NCBI GenBank assembly: GCA_010093605.1
Contig: MU004191.1
Span: forward strand, 1,295,832-1,359,831
DNA: 64,000 nucleotides
Reading direction: 5' to 3'
Origin: Lophium mytilinum
Lineage: Eukaryota; Ascomycota; Dothideomycetes; Mytilinidiales; Mytilinidiaceae
Both the position numbers and the translations under genes were made by a program. The notes below the pieces were generated by a model. The model saw nothing but the letters and a program-made list of their open reading frames with translations, was not told the DNA's origin and searched no databases. This document shows, one piece after another, positions 11,793-21,507 of this stretch; position 1 is the first letter of the stretch, and every line of letters starts with the position of its first letter.

Positions 11793-12734
11793 ATGGAGCA
11801 CCAGCACTCCCAACCAGAGCGTTCAGCGTCTCCCGTATCGCCCATAGAACCCTCGCACCCGGAATACTACATACCTCAATTTCAAGTCGAACAAGTCGAA
11901 CAAGTCGAGCGAGACCCCTTCAGACCAGAAGCCCACGAACCAGTGCCTCAAATACACCCCGAACAAGCCAGCTCCATACCAGACACCCACTCTCCAATCC
12001 CCACCGACCCGCCCCCAGCATACCTCCCAGGCCCACCCGCCTACACACCAAGCACCACCTCCTCATCCCCCGATGTCGAAAAATCCACCACCGCCGCCCC
12101 ATCCCCCGCCTCCCGCAAACGCCTCCTCTTCGGCATCGCCGCCTTCCTCACCCTCGTCACCATCTGCATCATCGTCGGCGTCACCGTCGGGCGCGCCTCC
12201 AAAACGCACAACCACCACGCCAACCCCTCCGGCACCTCAACACACAACATGCCCTCCCCCAGCACCCCCACCCACGCTCCGGCCACGACACCAGCCACCT
12301 CCGGCACCGTAGGCATCGCCGCGAACGACTGCCGCGAGCACAGCCCGTTCTACCACATCGACACGCCGCTCAACGCCACCGCTGATTTCACCTCCAGCTG
12401 CGCCACCAACATCCCCGCCGGCATCATCGCGGAGCTCGGGAACCGGCCTGTGGAAGACCTGAACGTGACGACGGCGTATACCTTCGAGGAGTGTATGGGG
12501 AAGTGCGCGGAGTTTAACCGTGGGGCGCAGGACGGCGGTGGGGTGCTTTGTATGGCTGTGAGCTATAATGCGAATCTCACCGAGGCGTTCGGGGGAGGGG
12601 GGACGGGGAATTGTTTCTTGAAGGATAGTTTGCCGAAGACTGCGACGCCGGCGGGGGGTTTGATGGCGAGTGCGCGGTTGGAGAGGGGTGGGGTGACGTC
12701 GCAAGGGGAGCCGGGGGTTGATGTTGATGGGTAG
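11793..12734 (+). CDS. single-pass membrane protein with PPxY motifs and Cys-containing ectodomain
   Basis: Intronless, 313 aa. Residues 1-110 form a Pro-rich cytosolic region with a QVEQVEQVE repeat and two PPAY motifs at 74-77 and 81-84; PPxY motifs bind WW domains such as those of Rsp5/Nedd4 ubiquitin ligases. A basic stop (SRKR) precedes one membrane helix at about 111-133. The Ser/Thr/Pro-rich linker that follows looks heavily glycosylated. The C-terminal domain has several cysteines in a pattern recalling PAN/apple-like modules (YTFEECMGKCAEFNRG, CMAVSYNANL, GNCFLKD). That suggests a cell-surface protein of the WSC/PAN sensor or adhesin kind, but the domain assignment is inference. The gene has high GC and is strongly Pro/Ala biased. 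Confidence 0.8.
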   Translation: MEHQHSQPERSASPVSPIEPSHPEYYIPQFQVEQVEQVERDPFRPEAHEPVPQIHPEQASSIPDTHSPIPTDPPPAYLPGPPAYTPSTTSSSPDVEKSTTAAPSPASRKRLLFGIAAFLTLVTICIIVGVTVGRASKTHNHHANPSGTSTHNMPSPSTPTHAPATTPATSGTVGIAANDCREHSPFYHIDTPLNATADFTSSCATNIPAGIIAELGNRPVEDLNVTTAYTFEECMGKCAEFNRGAQDGGGVLCMAVSYNANLTEAFGGGGTGNCFLKDSLPKTATPAGGLMASARLERGGVTSQGEPGVDVDG

Positions 12735-13142
12735 GGCGCCGGGACAGTTTGGGGATCTTGGGGGTTATGGTGTAGTAGAAACGCGTTGTGGGGCTGTTTT
12801 GGAGGTTTGTTCCTGCTTTTGTTTCCTTGATGATATCCTTGTACTTCTATAGCTGCAAATGCGAGTTGGGTTCGGTGATCGCGAATACGTAAACCAGTTA
12901 TGCGACCTGTTTGGCGATTGAAGCGCTGAGGACATTACAACGTATAGATTGCGGGATGCCTTGGATGGTGTGATCTGCTACACCAGTAGCTCAACATTTT
13001 AAATTAGGGCGTGAGCTCCCACACTTGTTGACCACCATGACTCCAAATCTACAAAGAGGTATCCCAGGATGGCAACCCAGAGAATCTATGCTACAAATCT
13101 CCAACCGATTAATTACTTAGCATGCACTGACAGAACGTGTAC
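12735..13142. other. convergent intergenic region
   Basis: Lies between the 3' ends of the PPxY protein gene and the MATE gene. No gene or repeat is seen. Confidence 0.5.
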
Positions 13143-15189
13143 TCAGCCCATCGAGTTCCTCTTGTGAGCCTCGTCAACCGCACGCTGCCAACTCGTTCTA
13201 TAAATGAACGTGCCTTCGATCGCCGCCACAACACCCAGTGCAATTGCAGGACCCTGTGTCTAGTTAGCCCCTATCCGAGAATACTGAAGAAGCAAGGAAG
13301 CGAGGAAGAGGTTTGGTACTTACAGCCCAGAGCCCATATAGGCCCCAGCCGAGTCCGAAGCCTGTCCCGAACGATATTGGCATAGCGATGCAATAATAGG
13401 CAAAGATACTGACGTACCCGCCCACCTCCTGCCTGCCCAATCCACGCAAAATACCGTTACAGGTTGTCGCAAGCGCGTCAAAGAGCTGGAAGGCCGCACA
13501 AAGTGGTAGCAGGGCCGCAACTACCTCTACAACGTCCGCATCGTTGGTGAAGAGGACAGCAATGTACTTGCGTAGCGTGCTGAGAAGCGTAACATTGAAG
13601 ATTCCGACAAGAACAGCTCCACAGAGCGCAACACGGCTGTGCGTCTTAGCGGCATCTGAGAGTGTGGCACCGATAAGATTCGCAATACGGGTAGAAGCCG
13701 CAATGCTCATCGGGAACGGGATCTGGAAGGTGATAGCCGTGACCGTGCTCAGCACGCTCTGTGCAGCGAGCGCAGTCGTACCGATCCAGCTAGCACTGAG
13801 GGTGAGGATCTCGAAAGCCAGGAACTCGGCGAGCACCATGACGAGGCCAGGCAGCGCGAGCTTGATCATCGGGGCCCAGTTACGAAGGGCGCGCTTCTCG
13901 AAGCCGCCCCAGCACTCCCGGCCGTCGATGAAGTAAACGTAGAGGAAGAGGCAGAGTGGGAGTAGGTTCTCGGTTACGGCGACTGCGATTGGTGCGCCGA
14001 TGAAACCCCATTCGAAGACCCAGACGAAGAGGTAGTTCATCAGGGCATTTAGCGGTGCACATATCAGCAGCACATACAGATTCGCGGTAAAGAGACCTTG
14101 GGCCTGGAGGAAGCGCTTGCCGCTCTCGAAAGCTGCGTAACCAGGGGCACCGGCGAGAAGAACCTTCAGGTATATTCCGGCGAGTCTTGCGGTTTCCTGT
14201 TCGGGGACAATGGCGGAGAGGATGGCGGTTCCGCTTAGCCAGATGACACCAATGGGGATTGTGATGACCCAAAGGAAGTAGAGCATGCGTTGCAGCTGCA
14301 GTCCAACTAGCTTCTTGTGGCCCGAGCCATAGGCTTGCGCGCAGAGGGTGTCGAGTGAGGTTGCCAACCCTTGATAGACGGCATAGCCAGTTATGTTTGC
14401 TGTCATACTTGCCAAACTCACAGCCCCGAGCTCTACTTTCCCGATATGGCCAACCGTGAAGATACTCGCCACGGTGAGTGAATACTGCAGTAGGAATGTA
14501 ACGATCAAAGGAGCAGAGTATTTAGCCAACGTCTTTGACTCTCGTTGCCATGTGGTTTGAATCTTGCCAGCTGCAACTGCTTCTACCCATTTCTTGTTGA
14601 TATTTTCCGGGGTATCTTCTCCTCCATAAGGCTTAGTAGGGTCCGCTCCCAATAGCGCTGAACTCTCTGAAGGCTCATCGTCTCTTTCAAAAACTGATTC
14701 TTCATCCGCTGCGCTTCGCACCTTTCTCAGCCCTGCGATTGACAATCGCTTACCCAATCGCGCAGGCAGACCGCTCTCACTCCCTCGCCGCGGGTGCTTT
14801 GGTGGAAGAAGCAGGTTGTCTCGCAGCAGACTTCTTTCTTCCTCTCGGATTTGCTGCCGCTCTCGTTTCGTCAAGTAGCTGTGCTCCGGGACTGATTGTG
14901 AAGCAATGACAGCGGATCGAAACCCAGGATTGACATAGCTTGGCCTGCGGTAGGCGTCTCTCATGGAATACTCTGAAGGATGCACTGTGGATGATCCTGA
15001 GGAACTTTCGTCATCGTCGTCAGAGCTCGGATAGGCGTCGTCGCCACCCTCGTCGAGATCCCGCTGAATAGCAGCTTCAGCAATAGGTGATCCGGCGCTA
15101 AAGGATTCCAATTGCGACCTGAAGCTGTTCCCAATGCCACTCGAAGATTCAGCAGTCGGCCGAGTCTGGACGGGCTGTGAGGGTGCCAT
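13143..15189 (-). CDS. MATE family multidrug/toxin extrusion transporter
   Basis: Cation-coupled antiporter of the eukaryotic MATE family, probably in the plasma or vacuolar membrane. Exons on the minus strand are 13324-15189 and 13143-13253, giving 658 aa. The first 200 or so residues are a Ser- and acid-rich cytosolic extension (PSSDDDDESSSGSS) absent from short MATEs. Then come about 12 helices with family segments GHIGKVELGAVSLASMT, GLATSLDTLCAQAYGSG, and NGILRGLGRQEVGGY. The last helix spans the intron (LYGLWA then GPAIALGVV). The start is the ATG encoding MAPSQ; an upstream in-frame extension has no ATG. The substrate is unknown. A poly-A-rich stretch near 15270 lies in the promoter. 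Confidence 0.93.
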
Positions 15190-16038
15190 TATCGCAGGGT
15201 TAGTTGCCGAGATTGGCAACGGGGTGGCTGCGATTCTGGCCGACGTTTGGCGTCTTTGTGGCCTGAAAAAAAAAGAAAGCTGGTGGTGGTAGGAGGGAAG
15301 ACAAGTGAGTCAGGCCCATGGGCCCCCGGAGGAGTCTTATAGCGGGCTGCAGCCGTGGCTTTCCTCGGCCGTGACTGATACCTACTGGTGATCAATTGGA
15401 AGGGCGGGGCGCGAACGCAAAGCTCGACCACCCGCGTCGGCCTGCCTGATTGGGTGGGCCAGTTTCTTCACCTCCGCCCATAGATAAGCACTCGCTATCT
15501 CAACGAAAAACACCTTTCCGTACATATATCGCCACCAAAGCGTGCACATTCTGGTCAAGGTGCATTCACTACTAGCTCTATACCGCTGGGATTAGCAGCC
15601 GGTAAGCAATATAATCCTTCGTCATGGTATTCTAAAGAACCCCGTCTCTATCAGACCTCTATTCTAGAGTTCTACCTACTCCCATATCTCTCCTGCATGA
15701 ACATACGTGGCTATTGAAAGCTCGAAGGAAGAAAATTCGGAGTAACTCAGTTGAAGAAGATCACGGGATCCATTAGCTCCCTTTCTTGTTATAAAAAGCT
15801 GTCGTCGGCTCAGCTTCAGCTCAGGTCTTCTCTTGTCGTGTTCTAGCGGTGTAAATTGCTTAGCCGCTCAATCTCAAATAGCAAGAGACATGCCCTTTCT
15901 GGGGCTTGGTGCTCGCGTCATGTTCATCGCATATTCATCGCATATTCATCGTGTCTGGTTTGTCCAGGGGTTGGGGTGCCCACAATGGTGGCGATGATGA
16001 GAGGAGAGCTCTTGCATCCGGTATCAGGGTCCTGTGGT
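15190..16038. other. intergenic region between MATE and ULD gene
   Basis: Holds the MATE promoter and the 3' flank of the ULD gene. A TATAAAAAG string occurs near 15789, and a short duplicated CATCGCATATT near 15925-15955. No gene is supported. Confidence 0.45.
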
Positions 16039-16408
16039 TTACGCAAGAGGGCGGGTAAGATGTTGGGGTTTCTCCTCGAGCTCCTCCAATGCGGCATCGT
16101 CTATCAGCCCTTTTTGCCAAAGATGCTGGAAGAGATGAAAATCCGGGCGACTCGCTTGCAGCGACTGCCCAAGGTCATGGTGCCATACAACATGCTTCAT
16201 ACGCGCGTCCCACGCTTCTCGGCCATCGTTGAACGTTGCGTTAAACTCATCACAGAGTGGACACTGGACTGACTTAGGCGGCTGTTCTCCCTGGAAGTGT
16301 GATGCGCAGTGAGCACGCCATTCTTCCTCGTCGGTCGAGACATACGAACAGCTTAGGAACCAGAAAGCGCATTCATAGGCGGCACTGCGTAAGTTAGGCC
16401 GCAACTCT

Positions 16409-16471
16409 AGTACGCCGTCAACCTCCTCTAGCACGCCGTCGACCTCCTCCGGTAAGCCGTCGACCCCCTCC
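16409..16471 (-). repeat. 3 x 21-nt tandem repeat inside the ULD gene
   Basis: Three adjacent 21-nt units, in frame, encode repeated (E/P)EVDGVL-like heptads. Units 1 and 2 differ at three positions and unit 3 is more diverged. An in-frame minisatellite of this kind can change copy number without breaking the reading frame. Confidence 0.8.
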
Positions 16472-17211
16472 AGCAACTTGAACCCCGACATCCTACTTGC
16501 CAGGCTTCCACTAATAGAAGACTCTGTAGGTATCACTTTGGAGTACAGGAGTGAGGGTGTATAGTTGCCGCGCTCATTCGTCCAGGTAATAGACCCTGAG
16601 GTCCAGGCGCCGAGGTGCACGTCGTCTTCAGAAGATTCTTTGTGGTAGAACAGTGAGGCCAAGGACCACGCCGCAGAGACGAGCTGTGAGCGAGCCTCAA
16701 TATTCGCTGGTAAAGATGGGTCAGGTATCGGCCGTATTTTCATCGTAATTCGCCAGCCGGGTTTTATCGTTGTCTCCCATGTCTGTGCTAATAAAACCTC
16801 GCCATCGGGACCAATCAGGTCATAAAGCTATCATGAGCTTGAGGTCCAATAACATCAACATGGAGAAAAACGTAATTAATCAACTTCTCCATTCCTTTCC
16901 ACGTGTTGCAGAGGTGCCATGGGCACTTAAAGGTTCGGCCTGAGGGGTCGTTCAATCTGATAGGTCTCTGCACCGTCTTCCATCTCCTATGTACCATTCT
17001 AAGGCGCTTGATTCCTGCAACATCGGGGCCATTGTCTACTGGGACGCTGCCAGGAGTTTCTGTTCTCGTTGCGATTCCAACGCTAGGTGATCGCGTTGCG
17101 GCATTTTTTGATGGCTCTGGTGGTGCTGATAGTGGTAAAAGCGGGAGGGATGTGTAGTCCTCCTGCTTATGGACTTCAGTTATTCGCCGATACCACACGG
17201 CACATTTAGCA

Positions 17212-17259
17212 CTAAGCTAATCAGGTCAACAAATCCAGCTCTCGGAAGGGAGATCTAAC
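17212..17259 (-). other. intron within the zinc ribbon of the ULD gene
   Basis: This 48-nt GT-AG intron splits a Cys codon between the CPNC and CAKC halves of the ribbon. Splicing yields DIKCAKCAVWYRRI, a family landmark. Confidence 0.75.
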
Positions 17260-18354
17260 CATTTGATATCTTTTCCGGTAGTGCGGTTGGATATATTCCG
17301 ACAGTTTGGACAGCTGTCAAGCGTTTCGTTGTCAACGCTGGTTTCATCTTGGAATATCAGACTCATGTCAACATTTTGACCTGGGAGAAACGCCAGCGTC
17401 CAGTCAACTGTCCTTCCAATATCGCGTTGCGTCGCTTGTTCTTGCAGTACGTATTGTTTGTTTTCAACCTGGACAGATCCCTTAGCCCCTTGAAAACGAA
17501 TTTTCAGGACAGCGTCAAATGCATCCCAAGACGTAATGAACCGAAGGTGCACCGGAGCTCTGCGTCCCAGAGCATCCTCAAGGATGAATGGATCCTCGTC
17601 TAAGGATCTATGAACGGTCAATAAACACCTAATGGCTACAACTTCGCGGTATATTGCCACATTAGCCGCGATAAGGCGACACATGAGATTTTTAAGGTCC
17701 GATCCTAGTTGAGTGATCCATTCGAGACGTTCCGACATCCTGTTGACCAGCGTGTTACCCGCTAGGGCCAGCCGGGTATTCTCTGCAATTCTGGTGCGAA
17801 TCTCTTGTAGCGTGGTCCTTTGTGAGCTAAGATGATCGTTGTTGGTCGTCATGAGAGTCCTAAAATTGATTAGCAAAGGGGCTCAGTCGCTTGTATTTCG
17901 AGGTTGGGATTTTATACACACTTGCAGTCGCTAGTAACATGTTGATTGAATTAGCATATGCTGCAACCTCCGCACGAAACTTCACAGCTTCATCTTTCTG
18001 CGATATATGCCATTGTACCTTCCTCGTGGCATCTTTCCAAGTATTTCCCGAGCCTGTACTAGAGAGGCATGAGTGGTATTTTCGGATTCGATTTGTGAAA
18101 TCATCGACGGAGATGCGGCATTTTTCGACGGTACGGGCTGCTGTCACGCAAAGCGCTTGTATTTCTGGGGTCGCATTGTGAGTTCTAGATAGCTGGACAA
18201 CCTGGAGAAGAGCGGTATCCAGAACACAGAGCTCGCGGACAACCGCCTGATATTCCGCGACCGACCCTCTGCTGTCGTTGAGCGCTAGGAGGAGGTCCTT
18301 CACTAGGAGGCTAACGGAGATGATGTCTCCTACTGATCCAAACGTGATCGGCCT

Positions 18355-19262
18355 TGAAATAGACCATGGAGATATTATGCAATCGATAAGAGTATGTGAA
18401 GATTAAGAAGAGTTGTAATAGAGTGGAGCTGGAAGCTTCCGTGGACAAAATGAGGGACAACTGGCAGGCTGAGGCTATGCATATGCAGTCATGCCCAATT
18501 CAGCCTTGTGCAGCAGGTTAAGCCTATGCGTATGCAGTCCTGCCCGATTCAGCCTTGCGTAGCATGCACAGTGATTGGTGCTTCCAGTTGCGTCTTGCAG
18601 GACTCGCCTGCCAGCAGGGCCACTGAGAGCTCAAGGATCGAATGTGTGGTCAAGCTGGCTGCGCTCAAAACGAGAACAAGACGGGATCTTGCCGCTGGAA
18701 GAGGCTTGAAGAGTAGACAGAAGGTGTGCAGCCTCTAAACGCATTTTGTGGTTATCGTTGCGAGTGATTATGGTGTCACAGTGGTTTTTGATCCGTGAAA
18801 CAGACAGCTTTGAACCAACGCGCTCGATTTGATGAAGCCTCCGTCCCGTAATTTTCAGAAAGCCAATTGCACACTAGCCATAGCATGTGCCGAGCGGCTG
18901 TAAGATATGACGGGCCAGAAATGAAAAGAGACAATAAGTAGAGTGAAAAGCACGAATATCGTCTAGCATCAACACAACGCCCAGGTAATTCCATTATCGC
19001 ATTCTCAACGTAGAATTACCTTGGATGGAGCATGTCTTGTTCAACCGTTTCGACTTCTTCCAACCCTATCTAAGGGCCCAGGCAGGGGAATGCCATGTTG
19101 AGGGGCGGGGTGGGTGGACTACAACTGAACAATGTGAGGGCCTGAGTTCCTTGGCGATATGATAACAGGTTAACATTCATTCTGTGCAGGTAAGAGGGGC
19201 GCAGATAGCGGGCAGTGCACCACGTAGCAGTGCTGCAGCCTGCGGGACCACCGGCCGAACAT
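18355..19262. other. intergenic region upstream of the ULD gene, left flank of the transposon
   Basis: Contains the 45-bp tandem duplication listed separately and otherwise no gene. Composition is near the genome average, so RIP has not visibly spread left of the transposon boundary. Confidence 0.5.
18472..18564. repeat. imperfect tandem duplication, about 2 x 45 bp
   Basis: Two adjacent units both run through GGCTATGC/GCCTATGC, TATGCAGTC, TGCCC, ATTCAGCCTTG and AGCA. They differ mainly at C/T and A/G positions. Each unit carries TATGCAGTC, so it could hold a duplicated binding site, but none is identified. Confidence 0.75.
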
Positions 19263-19264
19263 TA

Positions 19265-19306
19265 GAAGTGGTTTCCGGCTCGTGCACGCTACCACCTCGT
19301 GCACGG
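19265..19306 (+). repeat. left terminal inverted repeat
   Basis: 42 bp beginning GAAGTGG after the TA target duplication. It contains two direct copies of CTCGTGCACG (19279-19288 and 19296-19305) separated by 7 bp, each including the palindrome CGTGCACG. Confidence 0.88.
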
Positions 19307-21395
19307 TTTAACTTAGCATGCATTACAAACTTTAAAAAAATAATACATTTACTTAAATTACTTAGAACACCCTAAAAATTAAGATAGAAACTAAACTAAG
19401 GCCGCTCTTTTACTCTATTATAATTATAAAGTTATAAAACCTCTAGGGGGGTTTCTAGGTGCGCTAAGGCTAGCTAGATGCTAATTTAACTACCCCCTTC
19501 TCTACCTTATAATTCTGCACGCCTATAGACTCCTTAGAAATAGTAAATATAACCTACTAAGCCTTTTACTTCTACTATATTACCTTTCTCTTTTATATTA
19601 GCTATTTCTCTATATTATATACCTTCTATATCTTCTATATATAGCGCTTTTTTAGATTCTTAATATTCTTCTATTCTTTCTATCTAGTCTTTTTAGTAGA
19701 GTAGTTAAATTTAGCTATTTTCTTTTTCTCTTTCTTTACTAACTACTTCTATACCTTCTTCTTAGCCTTAGTAGCTATATTATATGCCTTAGTATTCTTT
19801 TTCTCTTAGTAGAGCTCTTAGGCCTACTATATCTTATTAGATAAATAAACTATAGCTCTTTCTTTACTATTTAATACTAGAATCTAAAAGAGATTCTTCT
19901 ATTTTTTTCTCTTTCTCTATTCTATCTTAAAGCCTTTCTAATAGCCCTAAATTTAGCTTTAAAGAAGTATATTAGTAGTATATACTTTATTAATATTAAT
20001 AGTAATAGAGCGTACTTTTCTTTATAGGTTAAACTTCTTTATAAGCCTCTCTATCTCTTTTAAATAGTATTCTATTTACTTCTAGTTACTAGCTATAATA
20101 GCTAAGCTAGTAGAGTTACTAGATAATAGCCAGCTATTATCTTTCTTCTCTTTTTCCTCTTTCTTAGCATTAAATTAATCTAATATAGCGGCTAGCCCCT
20201 AGGGGTAAATACCTATTTTCTTTTATCTAGAAGCTATATTATAAAGAGTTATAGCCTTCTTTTATACTATCTAAAAGGTTTAAAAGAAGTCTCTCTTTAT
20301 AAAGTATAAAAATTCTTCTAAATTTATTATAAAGTAGTTTAATTCCTTAGAATAGTAAATAGCTAATAGGGAGAAGAGAAAGATATCTAATAGCTGCAGC
20401 CGGTGTATTAAATAAGGTAGATATACTACTAGAATAATTCTATTCTAAATATAGTAGTTAATAAAGTTTAAATTTATATAAGAGCTATACCTATTAATAA
20501 TTAGTATCCTCTAGGCCCTCTTAGCCTTCTCTCTAGTCTTTTAATTAAAGATCTTTAACTAAGCTAGGCCTAGGTTATTATTAGTCTATTCTATTAGCGT
20601 TAAGGTAAAGAAGTAGGCCTATTTTTCTAGGTTAAAATTCTTTAACTATATATCTTAAATATTATTTATTATAGCTTAATAGATTAGTATTAAAGAAAGT
20701 ACTATATTATCTATATAGATAGCTACTACTACTATAATCTACTCTCTATTACTATTCTATATAATATAGCGCATTCTCCCTAACTTATACGTACGCTTAC
20801 TAAAAATCCTTCTCTTTTTTACTAGTTTTCTAATAAGAAATCCCTTTTTATCTATATTATATATATTCTCTAGTAGAATACTATATTAATTCCTTTTCTA
20901 GCCTAGCAGCTTAAAGTAGAGGCTATAGTAGAGGGTAGAATTAGCCTATTTCTATACCTTATTAATTAGAAGAAGATAGGCTAATTTAAGGTATTTTAAA
21001 TTTAAATTAACCTAGTAAGAAACCTAGTAGATTTCTAGTATTCTCCTAGCTAGATTTAAAGCTAAATTTTATACTATTTAATGCGTAGAAGGTAATTCTC
21101 TTTTACTAAGGTTATTAATATATTTAATAAGCGCCTTAGTCTTACTAGAAGAGAGGAGCTTTTAAGAATTATAGCCCTTAGCCTTTAAAGTAGTCTTCCC
21201 TTAGTATCTTTTTAAGAGCGTGCTTCTTTTAATTCTATACTTAGTGCTAACTACTATAAAGTTTTTCTTCTCTATTAAATTAAGCTCTATAAACGCCGCT
21301 TTAAATTAATCTATTTTTAAAGCTAATTAGTTAAAAATTAAGGAAGTTGTATAGTGTTGAAAATTAAGAGAAAAAGCGGTGAGGGGAGTATGCGG

Positions 21396-21437
21396 CCGTG
21401 CACGAGGTAGTAGTGTGCACGAGCCCGTAACCACCTC
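21396..21437 (-). repeat. right terminal inverted repeat
   Basis: Inverted counterpart of the left end, reading GAGGTGG inward from the TA at 21438-21439. One of its two decamers has a C-to-T change relative to the left end, in keeping with light RIP or drift. Confidence 0.88.
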
Positions 21438-21507
21438 TATATCAAGACAGCTGAAAGCATCTTCAATAGCCTTCTAGTACAGACATCGAGCCTAAACCGT
21501 CGACAAA

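Larger units (their letters stand above)
16039..18354 (-). pseudogene. HeLo-like/ubiquitin-like-domain (ULD) protein, probably inactivated
   Basis: Minus-strand gene of the fungal family in which a helical HeLo-like/STAND N-terminal module precedes ubiquitin-like domains. The N-terminal part (GSVGDIISVSLLVKDLLLAL, AEYQAVVRELCVLDTALLQV) runs from 18354 to about 17918. After an intron (17860-17917) come further helices and a first ULD ending with DMSLIFQ. A CPNC...CAKC zinc ribbon straddles the intron at 17212-17259. A second ULD follows (FKCPWHLCNTWKGMEKLI, DLIGPDGEVLL, PGWRITMKIRP). The C-terminus holds three copies of an EEVDGVL-type repeat and a Cys/His segment (SVQCPLCDEF). No ATG is available where the family begins, and the frame is interrupted about once, so it looks recently broken. 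A missing 5' exon or an assembly error is the alternative. Confidence 0.7.
19265..21437. mobile_element. RIP-degraded DNA transposon, Tc1/mariner-pogo (Fot1-like) type
   Basis: A 2173-bp element bounded by 42-bp terminal inverted repeats (19265-19306 and 21396-21437, about 5 mismatches) and flanked by TA on both sides (19263-19264, 21438-21439). TA duplication, TIRs near 42 bp and length near 2 kb match the Fot1/pogo group of fungal elements. The interior is extremely AT-rich and built of TA, CT and AG runs with hardly any CA or TG, the footprint of repeat-induced point mutation (CpA to TpA). No open frame of useful length survives, so the transposase cannot be recognised and the superfamily call rests on ends and size alone. 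The TIRs themselves still contain CpA/TpG. It inserted about 70 bp upstream of the HET start. Confidence 0.85.

Noticed and set aside
12073-12312. Pro/Ser-rich open frame overlapping the PPxY protein gene
   Set aside because: A shadow of GC-rich low-complexity coding sequence in another frame; no independent signals.
531-15189. Secondary-metabolite gene cluster around the Zn2Cys6 regulator
   Set aside because: Neighbours are ribosome biogenesis, mitochondrial and general transport genes; no polyketide, peptide or terpene synthase is present.
15190-15219. Extension of the MATE protein upstream of MAPSQ
   Set aside because: The extended frame has no ATG.
19265-21437. LTR retrotransposon identity for the AT-rich element
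   Set aside because: It has short inverted, not long direct, terminal repeats and a TA duplication; nothing LTR-like flanks it.
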